Shown in pieces: positions 32,624 to 40,706 of a stretch of 64,000 nt of DNA. A model generated the notes under the pieces. It had not been told where the DNA came from. It saw only the letters and a program-made list of their open reading frames with translations, and did no database searches. This stretch comes from CAVQND01 sp964653485 (GTDB lineage: Bacteria > Verrucomicrobiota > Verrucomicrobiia > Limisphaerales > UBA8199). The translations under genes were made by a program, and so were the position numbers. Where the stretch lies: assembly GCA_964653485.1 (NCBI GenBank), contig CAZZFF010000001.1:74079-138078 (forward strand), written 5' to 3'. Position 1 is the stretch's first letter. Each line of letters begins with the position of its first letter.

Positions 32624-32658
32624 TGTTCGGAACGGTCAACTGCACCAATTCCTCTTCG
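32624..32658 (+). repeat. 35-bp upstream element, copy 2
   Basis: 34 of 35 bases are identical to 31382-31416. It lies in the gap between the AAA gene stop and the 120-aa gene, 29 bases before the latter's ATG, at nearly the same distance as copy 1 from its gene. Confidence 0.6.
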
Positions 32659-32687
32659 GGGCCTCGCCATGCCAGACTGGCTGGCTG

Positions 32688-33050
32688 ATGAAAAAATCAC
32701 CTGAACCGGCCTCGAACAATCCGAACCCCAAATACCTTCTCATTCACACGTCCACCGACCTTGACCTCCGCGAATTGCGTGCGCTCGGCCTCACCGCCAA
32801 GGGCGACGGCACCGAGAAGGCCGACATCGGAGGCGACAAGACCGCCCATGGCGGCGGCCCCCGCAAGGACGACGGCTCCAGCCCTGACTCGGCGGTGACC
32901 TTCAACGGCATCAACCAGAAATGTGCCGTGCCGGATTGCAAGGAGTGGGCGACCACGACCGCGACGATCAGCATCAACGGTGAACCCAAAGCGGGCCTGC
33001 CGGTGTGTACTTGCCACGCCGAGGCTGCCGCTAAAGACGTGGAGAAGTAG
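32688..33050 (+). CDS. Hypothetical protein, 120 aa
   Basis: A Gly/Asp/Lys-rich middle (LTAKGDGTEKADIGGDKTAH, GGGPRKDDGSS) separates an N-terminal YLLIHTSTDLDLRELRALG from a C-terminal segment with four cysteines (CAVPDCKEW, VCTCH) that could bind zinc. It lies one base before the next gene. Function unknown; it may be an adaptor of the AAA system. Confidence 0.6.
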   Translation: MKKSPEPASNNPNPKYLLIHTSTDLDLRELRALGLTAKGDGTEKADIGGDKTAHGGGPRKDDGSSPDSAVTFNGINQKCAVPDCKEWATTTATISINGEPKAGLPVCTCHAEAAAKDVEK

Positions 33051-33051
33051 T

Positions 33052-34212
33052 ATGAACGACTACGGCTGTCATGCTCGCCGGACGGCTCATGCAGCAACCG
33101 AACGAACCGACCGTTTGCGGGAACGCCGCCAGCCGATTCCACCGGCTGTCGGACAAGGCTTCGACCCGGCAGGCCCAGGCCGGATGGCCGACCATTCCGC
33201 TGAGGGTGCCAACACGCGCTGGCGCTCCCTGTCCGACTACTTCGCGGAGCAGCACCGGATATTCCAGGGCACCGAGATTGCCGCCCTGCTCGAACCGCGC
33301 CGGATTCAACCGCCGCCAGGTTACCATTCGATCAAATGCGTCAGCGCAGGGATGTTCGCGCTGCTCAGCAACGGCATTCTCAAAAAGGCGGTCGGGCTTC
33401 CGGGTGTTCCCACCGAGGTTTCCGCCCACGTCATCATCTATCAGGTGGTCCGGTATCGTGTGCCGATCTACTTCATCGCTGAGGACTTTATCCGCGCCGT
33501 GGCCGCGACCGACCTGCCGCACGACTTCACGCTGGAGGACTTGCACTGGCCGATGCCCGCAATGGTGGTGGGGTTCCCGGCGCGGTTCATGCAGGAATAC
33601 CTGGGCCGGGATGTTTGCTACGTTTACGCCGCCAACTGCGACGCCGGGGACTACGCCCTGCACGTGTTGCCGGGGTGCCCGCCCATCACCGTGCCCAGGG
33701 CCAAGGTCTCCTGGCAGCACTACTCCTTTAAGGACGGCAAGCTGGAGAGCTTCCTCTCCTCGTATTTCCGCCAGGACCGGGTGGACGAGACGATTTCGAA
33801 CTACGCTTACACCGATTACACCGGCGTCAAGGACGAGGCGGGTATCGCGACCGACAAGGACATCACCGACCGGCTTTCGGCCCTGATGCTGAAGCTGCTG
33901 GTCATCCTGAACACGCGCCCGCACTTGATCGAGGCCGGGCAATGCGTCCGCCCGCAGAAGATAAAGCACGGGCGGGTGAAGCACTGCGAGTTGTGGTCGC
34001 CCAACGTGATTGGCCGGGGTTATCACGCGCTCCGGGACGACCGCGAGCCTGGCGGCGGCACCCACGCCAGCCCTCGGCTCCACTGGCGCAGAGGCTTTGT
34101 GCGCAGCCAGCCGCACGGGCCGCAGCGGTCCCTGCGCAAGCCGGTGTGGATCGAGCCGGTGTTGGTGGGGCTTCGCGCTGAGGCGAGCGCTGAGAAAGGT
34201 CAGGGCCTATGA
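33052..34212 (+). CDS. Hypothetical protein with HWRRG-type C-terminal motif, 386 aa
   Basis: The protein has a helical centre (SAGMFALLSNGILKKAVGL, AHVIIYQVVRYRVPIYFIAE) and a conserved-looking C-terminus (WSPNVIGRGYHALRDD, GGTHASPRLHWRRGFVR, RKPVWIEPVLVG). The HASPRxHWRRG...RKPVWIxPVLVG motif is shared by many plasmid and phage hypotheticals. I recall that some are called AcrVA2-like, but the call is uncertain. The start is 1 base after the previous stop and the end overlaps the next gene (ATGA), so it is in the operon. Confidence 0.65.
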   Translation: MNDYGCHARRTAHAATERTDRLRERRQPIPPAVGQGFDPAGPGRMADHSAEGANTRWRSLSDYFAEQHRIFQGTEIAALLEPRRIQPPPGYHSIKCVSAGMFALLSNGILKKAVGLPGVPTEVSAHVIIYQVVRYRVPIYFIAEDFIRAVAATDLPHDFTLEDLHWPMPAMVVGFPARFMQEYLGRDVCYVYAANCDAGDYALHVLPGCPPITVPRAKVSWQHYSFKDGKLESFLSSYFRQDRVDETISNYAYTDYTGVKDEAGIATDKDITDRLSALMLKLLVILNTRPHLIEAGQCVRPQKIKHGRVKHCELWSPNVIGRGYHALRDDREPGGGTHASPRLHWRRGFVRSQPHGPQRSLRKPVWIEPVLVGLRAEASAEKGQGL

Positions 34213-34778
34213 CCCCGGAACAACGCGCACTGGCGGACGCCGTGGCGGCGGAACTGAAGCTCGTGGCGGCTGCGGGTTTCGAGGACCGCTGGGCGCGGGT
34301 CTTCGACTTGCCCGATGGCGGCAGGTTGTTTTTGCAGGCGGCGCGGGACAAAGGCCAGTTGCATATTTCCGCCAGCGTGGCCGAGGCGCTCCGTGAGCAC
34401 CGGCCGTACTACCGAGAAGGCGAAGCGCCCAAGACCAGGATGAACGTGGCCATGTCTAAGGACGCGAAGCGCATCGGGGCGGATGTCCGGCGCAGGCTGT
34501 TGCCGGAATATGAGCGCGAGAGGGCCGCCTGCACTGCCAAGAAAGCCCAGTGGGACGATACCAACGCCAAGCGCATCCTGGCCTTGACCAAGGTCGCCGC
34601 TCCGTTCGGAGAGCGCGTCTTATGCGACGAGCGGACCGGCGAACCGCGCCCGCTCTCCATTGACCGGGAGGGCAAGTTCAGCCTGACGGCCAAGCCGTTC
34701 TGCGAGGCGGTGAAACTGGAAATCGAGGTCTCGCCGGACGTGGCGGGCAAGATCGCGTCGCTGCTGGCGACGCTGTAG
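34209..34778 (+). CDS. Hypothetical protein, 189 aa
   Basis: The start overlaps the preceding stop (ATGA). Residues 1-60 (MTPEQRALADAVAAELKLVA, RVFDLPDGGRLFLQAARDKG) look like a small alpha/beta domain. The middle is basic and helical (KDAKRIGADVRRRLLPEYER, ERAACTAKKAQWDDTNAKRI). The end is alternating charged and hydrophobic (LEIEVSPDVAGKIASLLATL). Function unknown; part of the AAA operon. Confidence 0.6.
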   Translation: MTPEQRALADAVAAELKLVAAAGFEDRWARVFDLPDGGRLFLQAARDKGQLHISASVAEALREHRPYYREGEAPKTRMNVAMSKDAKRIGADVRRRLLPEYERERAACTAKKAQWDDTNAKRILALTKVAAPFGERVLCDERTGEPRPLSIDREGKFSLTAKPFCEAVKLEIEVSPDVAGKIASLLATL

Positions 34779-34797
34779 CCCTGGGGGTCAACGAGGT

Positions 34798-34989
34798 ATG
34801 GACGAAGGCATCAACAATTCAATGCGCAGTGGCGGCGAAGACCCGAAGGAGTTTTTCAAGCGTTTGCCGCGACCGGCTGTGAAGCCCAAGGGCGAAGACC
34901 CAAAAGACTTCCTGCGGCGGATGTCCGCACAGCGGCGAGCAGACGCAAATCAGGGGCCAGGCCAGCACCCCGGCCCGGACGCGCCTTGA
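34798..34989 (+). CDS. Small tandem EDPKDFLRRM-motif protein, 63 aa
   Basis: The protein has two copies of the motif: GGEDPKEFFKRLPRP near the start and KGEDPKDFLRRMSAQRRADA in the middle, then a polar tail (NQGPGQHPGPDAP). The second copy is the same as in the 26537 protein, and the first differs at three positions. It lies 19 bases after the preceding gene and 34 before the next in the AAA operon. It may act as an interaction peptide or regulator, which is inference. Confidence 0.6.
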   Translation: MDEGINNSMRSGGEDPKEFFKRLPRPAVKPKGEDPKDFLRRMSAQRRADANQGPGQHPGPDAP

Positions 34990-35023
34990 TCGGCACGGCC
35001 CCAGGCCCTGCGACCGACCAGCA

Positions 35024-35452
35024 ATGAACGCCTCGACTACCGACTCCGAGCAACTGCTCGCAGCCATCGTGCCCCAGTGGCACGGCCCGGAGTCGCCTCA
35101 CGCGTTCTTCCAGTTCCTTCGCGCCGACCGCGCCTATTTTCATCGTGCGCTTTCGAAGATGCTCGGCTCAGTCGGTTTTGAGACGAGGCGAATAACAAAG
35201 CGGTCACAGCACCACGTCTGGAATCTGCATCTGCTGAGCGGCACCGTGCGCCCCGGCTGCGAGGAGGAGACGGCGCGGCAGGTCATCAGCACCACGCTCC
35301 AGCGTTGCGGGTGGGATTGTCGGGAAAAGGACATCGAGGTTGCCGTGATCGGCAACCGAGTCGGCGCGGCGTTCATTTTCGCGGAAGGGCATACCGGCTC
35401 GCTGATCTTCTCCAAGCAGCGGGCATCCTGGTGCGCGGATGACTGGCCTTGA
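35024..35452 (+). CDS. Hypothetical protein, 142 aa
   Basis: The protein is MNASTTDSEQLLAAIVPQW, then FFQFLRADRAYFHRALSKML, WNLHLLSGTVRPGCEEET and DIEVAVIGNRVGAAFIFAEG. A mixed alpha/beta pattern with no recognised motif. It ends the plus-strand unknown operon. About 230 bases without a convincing gene follow it. Confidence 0.55.
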   Translation: MNASTTDSEQLLAAIVPQWHGPESPHAFFQFLRADRAYFHRALSKMLGSVGFETRRITKRSQHHVWNLHLLSGTVRPGCEEETARQVISTTLQRCGWDCREKDIEVAVIGNRVGAAFIFAEGHTGSLIFSKQRASWCADDWP

Positions 35453-35678
35453 CTCAGTGATGGTTGTCGAGGGCTTTCGAGCGCGGCATCGCGATGGTTC
35501 TGTTCACAGATTATGGCCCGCTTGGCCCCCGCTTACCACCATGCGGCTTTCGCAGCCGCCAGCATTGGATCGGCATCCGGGTGCCCGCGTAAACCAGTCC
35601 TCCGGCAAGGCCATCACCCGGCCATGCTCGAAATGACTGACCGAAGCTAAACCCGGCCTAGCCCTCGTTCCTGTGCGG

Positions 35679-36254
35679 CTAGGGGTTGCTGTGCCTCGAC
35701 ACCTTCCGCTTGTCCTGGCGAGCAAGGGTCATCATGCCGTTTACGTGGCAGACCAACTGGTTGACGCCCACTTGAAAAATGTCCCGGCTCGTAGCTCCTT
35801 CGGGAGGCTTAGCGAACATGGATATTTCGTGCCACTTGAGCGACAGGCACCAAGATCGAATCGCCTCGTCGTCGAATGACACGCGGAGGTCATGTGCGAA
35901 TCGGTTCCGAATCTTCCCGACCAAACGCAGGTCATCGCGGATAATCGTGCCGATTAACCCAAGACAATAGGCAGCCGTTATTTTGCCTCCGAAGGTGCCA
36001 AGGGGTCCGTCATGCTGGAGCAGCTTTTGCACTTCCTTTTCATCATCAACCATGAAACTGATGAGCGTGTGTTCTAGCAATGCGTCAAGATATGCCGCGC
36101 CAATAATCGCGACGGCCCTATCACTCTTTTCCTCTCGGAATGAATCCGAGAAATCACGCAGGTCGGCATTTAGAGCAAAATAGTTTTCAAGCTCCTTCCC
36201 CTGAATAATGGTCCGGTCTAGCCCATTGGATTCGCGGTTGTCGTCATTTCGCAT
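35679..36254 (-). CDS. MltR-family (mannitol repressor-like) protein, 191 aa
   Basis: LRDFSDSFREEKSDRAVAII, GAAYLDALLEHTLISFM, LGTFGGKITAAYCLGLI and LVGKIRNRFAHDL match the MltR/DUF4145-type helical family, which contains the conserved E..SDRA..I and RN.FAH patterns. The ATG at 36254 gives a suitable length. MltR represses mannitol genes in enterobacteria, but here no sugar genes are near, so the role is unclear. Confidence 0.75.
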   Translation of the reverse strand: MRNDDNRESNGLDRTIIQGKELENYFALNADLRDFSDSFREEKSDRAVAIIGAAYLDALLEHTLISFMVDDEKEVQKLLQHDGPLGTFGGKITAAYCLGLIGTIIRDDLRLVGKIRNRFAHDLRVSFDDEAIRSWCLSLKWHEISMFAKPPEGATSRDIFQVGVNQLVCHVNGMMTLARQDKRKVSRHSNP

Positions 36255-36524
36255 TGACCGTTCATAGATCGTCTCCTCGCCGTTACAAGCCGCAAATGCG
36301 GACTCGGGTAATCTCACCAGCCAAAACCCCGAGGCCGAAAGCCAAGCACCGGTCCCTGTTGCCGCCGCCCAACACCCAAGCCGTCCCGTGCAAACGCGGA
36401 GGCGGATGCGGCCAGGACGGCGTCAAGGTAGAAACCGCAGGGGCACCCTGCAACACGACACAGGTTGCCCCCACGGGTGCCTCAACAACTCCCAGGTGGG
36501 CCAGCAGGAGGCGTCCGCTGGAAA
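36255..36524. other. About 270 bases without a convincing gene
   Basis: Only a Pro/Arg-rich plus-strand frame crosses it (MRTRVISPAKTPRPKAKHRS with a CKRGGGCG segment). I do not consider it reliably coding. Confidence 0.3.
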
Positions 36525-37196
36525 TCAGTATTCCGGTTCAAGGTCTGGTCCGAGGGCCTCAACCTGGACGGGCTGGCCAGATGAAAGGAAAATCGCTTCG
36601 TAGTTGAGGTCCACTCGGTTCACGCGGCGTTTTGGTGATACCGCCGCCGACATGACGCGTTCCTTTACCGCGCCGGGGACTCGCAGGTCAAATTCGTCCC
36701 CCAATCCCAGGGTCAGCCGCGAACCCTCGCATCTCACGGCCAAGTTCCGGGCCGCTCCAAAACTCAAGACCGCAGCCCTTTGCGCCAGGCCGCGAAAACG
36801 GTCGAAGACAGGCTGGGGCATCCACCACTGGTGCAGCCGGAACCGGCAGTCACCGGCGACCGGCGTTCCGTTCTCCTGGAGGACAAAGCAGTAAAGGAGG
36901 TAGCTCAGCCTGACCGCGTCGGGGTGCTCGCAGTCGCCCTGGAGCGCTTGGCAGAGCGGGCAGGCTCCAGGCTCCGCCAAGACGGTCGGTTCGGTGCAGT
37001 CCGGGCAGGCCAGGGGTCGCCGCTGCGCGGCCCCAACCCAGTGCTGGCCGTAGCGCAACCACGGTCGCCCGTTGGCGAGCGCGACGGGGAGAACCCGAAG
37101 TTGATACTCGCCTCCGTCGAGCGGGCTGAACTTCCGCAGGCAGAGTTGCTGCCAGGTCAGGATGTCCTGTTCAAGGGTCTTCAATGTCGGTGTCAT
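36525..37196 (-). CDS. Putative ssDNA-binding-like protein of replication module, 223 aa
   Basis: Start ATG at 37196: MTPTLKTLEQDILTWQQL. Then LDGGEYQLRVLPVALANGRP, LACPDCTEPTVL and CPLCQALQGDC give a beta-rich N-terminal half with four cysteines in CxxC pairs. The order, a small domain followed by a zinc knuckle, recalls phage gp32-like ssDNA-binding proteins, but no homologue is certain. It follows the RepA-like helicase gene on the same strand, with an AT-rich palindromic gap between, which supports a replication role. Confidence 0.5.
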   Translation of the reverse strand: MTPTLKTLEQDILTWQQLCLRKFSPLDGGEYQLRVLPVALANGRPWLRYGQHWVGAAQRRPLACPDCTEPTVLAEPGACPLCQALQGDCEHPDAVRLSYLLYCFVLQENGTPVAGDCRFRLHQWWMPQPVFDRFRGLAQRAAVLSFGAARNLAVRCEGSRLTLGLGDEFDLRVPGAVKERVMSAAVSPKRRVNRVDLNYEAIFLSSGQPVQVEALGPDLEPEY

Positions 37197-37243
37197 GTTC
37201 GATCCGGGGTATGCGTCTCCCGTCTCCGGCGTTTTACCATCCT

Positions 37244-37308
37244 CATTTTTCTTTTCGCGCCTCCTATAGAGGCGCTCGAAAAATGAAAATTGGGTATATT
37301 CCAATTTT
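37244..37308. promoter_or_regulatory. AT-rich twin palindromes (candidate operator or origin)
   Basis: A long imperfect palindrome (37244-37285) has arms CATTTTT/AAAAATG outside and GCGCCTC/GAGGCGC inside. A second perfect palindrome (37286-37308) has arms AAAATTGG/CCAATTTT. Both lie in the AT-rich 210-base gap between the helicase and ssDNA-binding-like genes. Confidence 0.5.
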
Positions 37309-37405
37309 CGCTGGAGAGGGGTTTCCATTAATTATCAACTACTTAGGGGCTGTTTTTCGCCATTTTTCGGACCTTTCGCGTTTTCGCCACGAAAATAGAG
37401 GCTTT

Positions 37406-39133
37406 TCAGTCATCCTTGACCTCGCGGACCAGGTCGTCCACACGATGCCGAACGTCGTAATCCTCCCAATCGTAGTTTGGCGGCTGGGCAACCCGCCCGT
37501 AGTATTTGGCGGCACCGCTGCCGGGTCGCTTCCAGAGGTAAAGCCTCCCGGACGCGACCAGTTGATCGATACGGTCGGCCTGGCAGTTTTTGGGAATGCG
37601 AAGCCTTGTGAGAATTGACCGGAGGTCGGGATTGCCAACGGCACCGTCTTGGGGCAGCCTCACGACGATGTCCTCGTCGTCGACGCCGCCAATCTCGGCC
37701 TGCTCAATCTCATCGGGGGTAGCCAGTTTCCAGCAGAGCCGGTCTTTCGAGTGCTTGAGATACGCGACGCGGGCATTTGGCCGTCCGTAATTGTCCGGCA
37801 TCCCGGCCCGTTTCCAACGCTTCGTAATGGTGAACTTGAAAACGTCGCCCCCGATGCTCTGGAGCGTGATCATCGCCCGCGCCCAGTTGGCCAAGTCCGC
37901 TCCGCCCGAGTAATTGTAAGCCAGGTCATAGCCCTCGGCCCTGTCGGCGGGTTTGTCGCCCGCCCGTGGTTTGTTGGTGTGGTGGAGCACGATGAGGCCG
38001 CAGTTGTGCTCGCGGAGGATTGCGCCCAGCCCGTTGCGGCAAAAACGGGCGATGGTGGTTTGTTCTCGGAGGTCGTCTCCGACGTAGCTGTTCAACGGGT
38101 CAATCAGGATAACGTCCGGCTTGTGCTCCCGGCACAGCCGCCGCAGGAGCGCCAGGAAGTCCATGCCGCTGACCGCATTTTCATTATAGATTATGATCCT
38201 CTGGAGAACCTCCTTCTGTTCCGCTTCGGAAAATCTCTGTTCGGCGCATACACCGGCGAGCATTTCCTTTAGGTCCAGGTCGTCGTTCTCGGCCTGCACA
38301 TACAAAACCGATAATTCTCCCCCGGTCTTGATCCCGCAGAAGGTCCGATGCGAAGTCATTGCGACCGCCGCCTGGGCACCGAGGGTGCTTTTCCCTATGC
38401 CCGTGGATGCGCTTATGACCATCGCGTTGCCCCGTGTCAACAGACGGTTGCCGAGCAACACGCTTTCAGGTTTTTCCGGCTTGGTCAAAATCTCGAACGC
38501 CGTGCAGCACTTCTCCGGGTCCGAATCGGCCTCCATCGCTACCTCGCTGATGTCAGCCACGGCCCGATTTAGAGCGAGCCAGAGCAGGTAGCTGTCGCAG
38601 TGGGACTGGGCACCATGCCCGGCCTCGGTGTTGATGCCGTGCTGCCAGCACATGGTCTTTAGGTGTTCTTTGCTGATGGGCAGGCAGGGACCATTGGCCT
38701 TTCGGAGGTAGTATTTATTCTCTTTGATGACGTAAAGAAGGTCCGGCATTCCGGCGTCGTTCTGCTCGTAGCTGAAGTTTGTCCTCACCCGGCTGTCCTT
38801 GATCAGACGGTTCATCGCGAGCGTGTATTGATGTGAGTCATCGGCGGGAAAGCAGTCCCGCAGGAGAGGCCGCACGACTCTGTTGACCGTCACGGGCGCG
38901 TTGTTCTCCCAGTCGTATTCGATGAAGGTCCGCAAGGACAATCCCAGCTTGGCGGCATCCTTGAGGGCATTGAGGACCACGGTCATGGCCAGACCAGGGT
39001 CGGCGGTTTTTCGTGCCCGCTGCCAGTCGTCGCGCTCAACCCAGGAATCCCGCCAATTGATGGCCAGGTCGTTCAGCGGTTCCTTACTCGTTGCTACGCT
39101 GCCTGCGGCAGCCGCTGGTGGGTTTGGGGGCAT
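37406..39133 (-). CDS. RepA/DnaB-type AAA_25 helicase, 575 aa
   Basis: Walker A ISASTGIGKST, Walker B DVILIDPLNSYVGDD and the following LIVLHHTNKPRAG match AAA_25 RepA-like replicative helicases of plasmids and integrative elements. The N-terminal 200 residues (NWRDSWVERDDWQRARKTAD, LLYVIKENKYYLRKANGP) are unknown. The ATG at 39133 is 5 bases downstream of the primase stop; further upstream frames are shadows. It probably unwinds DNA for the element with the primase-like partner next to it. Confidence 0.8.
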   Translation of the reverse strand: MPPNPPAAAAGSVATSKEPLNDLAINWRDSWVERDDWQRARKTADPGLAMTVVLNALKDAAKLGLSLRTFIEYDWENNAPVTVNRVVRPLLRDCFPADDSHQYTLAMNRLIKDSRVRTNFSYEQNDAGMPDLLYVIKENKYYLRKANGPCLPISKEHLKTMCWQHGINTEAGHGAQSHCDSYLLWLALNRAVADISEVAMEADSDPEKCCTAFEILTKPEKPESVLLGNRLLTRGNAMVISASTGIGKSTLGAQAAVAMTSHRTFCGIKTGGELSVLYVQAENDDLDLKEMLAGVCAEQRFSEAEQKEVLQRIIIYNENAVSGMDFLALLRRLCREHKPDVILIDPLNSYVGDDLREQTTIARFCRNGLGAILREHNCGLIVLHHTNKPRAGDKPADRAEGYDLAYNYSGGADLANWARAMITLQSIGGDVFKFTITKRWKRAGMPDNYGRPNARVAYLKHSKDRLCWKLATPDEIEQAEIGGVDDEDIVVRLPQDGAVGNPDLRSILTRLRIPKNCQADRIDQLVASGRLYLWKRPGSGAAKYYGRVAQPPNYDWEDYDVRHRVDDLVREVKDD

Positions 39134-39137
39134 ACGG

Positions 39138-40343
39138 TTATTCCTTGGGGTTCCGGCGGTGGCGGTCCTGGGTCGCCGGAAACTCGAAGCCGCTTTCCTT
39201 GGCATAGTGGAAGATCGTTCCGATGGTGACCGCATCGGCATCGATCCAGCGGGCAGCCCGGTCAAACCCATCCCACTTCGCGTCGGCCTCTGAAGGGTCG
39301 TATTTGGCGGGGCACTTGGCGGAGAACGTGTGCCACAGCTTCCGAGCGTCTTCATCGCGGCCCGAGCGGCGTCCCCACCAATGGAGGGCGAATCCAGAAT
39401 GGAGCCAGGGTTCGTAATCGTGGGCGTATTCCTCGTCTATGGCCGCGACCGCCGCGCTGACCAGGTCGAGGCTGGCCTGTCGCTTTGACCATTCGTGGTC
39501 GCTGCTGATCCGGTCGGAATCGTCATCACCGCAATCGAAAGCCTCGCGTTTGACTCGGTCACGTCTGGCCGATAAGGGTTGAAAGCCCGTGTCGCGCATC
39601 CAAACGTTGTGATTGAACTGCAAGACCTCGGCAGCCGGGTTCCAATAGGCACCGGGGTCGTAGCTCAAAAAGCACAACCGGCTCACGTCCTTGCCGCTTG
39701 GGTCAAGCGCTAGGCCCCATTGGTCGAGGCAGTAGCACGCGGCCATCTCATAGTTCATCGAGTGTTTGCGGTCGGGCACCCGGAGGAACGCCTTCAGGCC
39801 CCGCCCGGAGGGGCTGAGGAAGGCTACGAGAATATGCGGGTCGTCGCGCACCCTGGACTTGAAGTCCTCCGCCCTGGCGGTGCTTTCGAAAGCATCGAAG
39901 TCCAGCGGGACGATCCCGGCGTAGCGCTCCAGCCCAGCGATTCTTCGGATCGAGAACACGCCGCAGGGCAGCACCGCAGGCAGGTGCGCCTTTGCCTCGC
40001 GGATGGACTTCTTGGCCGTGTCCAAGCCTTTCTGGGCGAAAACGGCCTCGAATCTGCGGCGCAGCGGCTCGACCAAGTCACGCATAACGACACTGGCCAG
40101 CAGCCCAGGGAGCAAACCCAGCCAGATGGGTTTCGGCGGCGCGGAATAGTGCGGAACGAAGGAGACTTCGAGGGCGCTCGGAACACTGTTGACCGGCGCG
40201 TAGGCGGCTTCAGCCCTAGTTGCGTCCTCACCTGCCGCCATGCCCTTCGCAGCCCGGAGGCGGCTGGAGGGTTGCAACGGAGTAGCATCGAGGCCGCGTG
40301 GAACTGGGTTGCAAGAACCAGGGGGTTTGTTAGAGTGCTGCAT
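39138..40343 (-). CDS. VirE-N/PriCT-2 primase-like protein, 401 aa
   Basis: The middle (VLPCGVFSIRRIAGLERYAG, IVPLDFDAF, LVAFLSPSGRGLKAFLRVP) matches the BT4734/VirE N-terminal primase-like fold. The C-terminal part (YAHDYEPWLHSGFALHWWG, RDEDARKLWHTFSAKCPAKY) matches the PriCT-2 domain. The ATG at 40343 gives a plausible length. Such proteins pair with a RepA-like helicase on mobile elements, as here, where the helicase starts 5 bases after the stop. Confidence 0.75.
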   Translation of the reverse strand: MQHSNKPPGSCNPVPRGLDATPLQPSSRLRAAKGMAAGEDATRAEAAYAPVNSVPSALEVSFVPHYSAPPKPIWLGLLPGLLASVVMRDLVEPLRRRFEAVFAQKGLDTAKKSIREAKAHLPAVLPCGVFSIRRIAGLERYAGIVPLDFDAFESTARAEDFKSRVRDDPHILVAFLSPSGRGLKAFLRVPDRKHSMNYEMAACYCLDQWGLALDPSGKDVSRLCFLSYDPGAYWNPAAEVLQFNHNVWMRDTGFQPLSARRDRVKREAFDCGDDDSDRISSDHEWSKRQASLDLVSAAVAAIDEEYAHDYEPWLHSGFALHWWGRRSGRDEDARKLWHTFSAKCPAKYDPSEADAKWDGFDRAARWIDADAVTIGTIFHYAKESGFEFPATQDRHRRNPKE

Positions 40344-40380
40344 GTGAATCTATCGGCTTGAGGGCTGGTGGTTCCCTTTG

Positions 40381-40409
40381 GTCGGCCTGTTTGCGCGGGC
40401 CGACTTTTT
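40381..40409 (+). terminator. Rho-independent terminator (plus direction)
   Basis: GTCGGCC and GGCCGAC arms with a 10-base loop are followed by TTTTTG on the plus strand. The genes on both sides are on the minus strand, so it may terminate an antisense transcript or insulate the replication genes. Confidence 0.55.
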
Positions 40410-40411
40410 GT

Positions 40412-40705
40412 TTAGGTCTTCTCCACCACAAGGTTCTCGGTTACCAAACGGCAGGAGAGGGTGCGGGACCGGAGAAATGTTTCCACCGCCGCTACGCTGT
40501 AGTAATTCGGTCCCCCGCCGCGTCGCGCTGCCGGGTGAGCCTTGAACCGGGGAATACGCGCTCCGTCAAACCAATCGCGCAAAGTGTCTCGGGAGGGCAC
40601 CGGCGACAGGAACTTCGGGAGGGTGGTCCTGATCAATTCACTGAGCGTGGCCATGCGGGCTGGCCCCAATGTGATTTCAGCCGTTTCTTTCATAATCGTC
40701 GACAT
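40412..40705 (-). CDS. Excisionase/MerR-like HTH protein, 97 aa
   Basis: The protein starts MSTIMKETAEITL and has an HTH region: LPKFLSPVPSRDTLRDWFDG, ARIPRFKAHPAARRGGG, PNYYSVAAVETFLRSRTL. This is the SRDTxRxW...YY.. pattern of MerR/excisionase-like DNA-binding proteins. A perfect CTTACC/GGTAAG palindrome lies directly upstream of the ATG, so autoregulation is likely. As first gene of the replication set it may control the element's replication or excision. Confidence 0.65.
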   Translation of the reverse strand: MSTIMKETAEITLGPARMATLSELIRTTLPKFLSPVPSRDTLRDWFDGARIPRFKAHPAARRGGGPNYYSVAAVETFLRSRTLSCRLVTENLVVEKT

Positions 40706-40706
40706 A

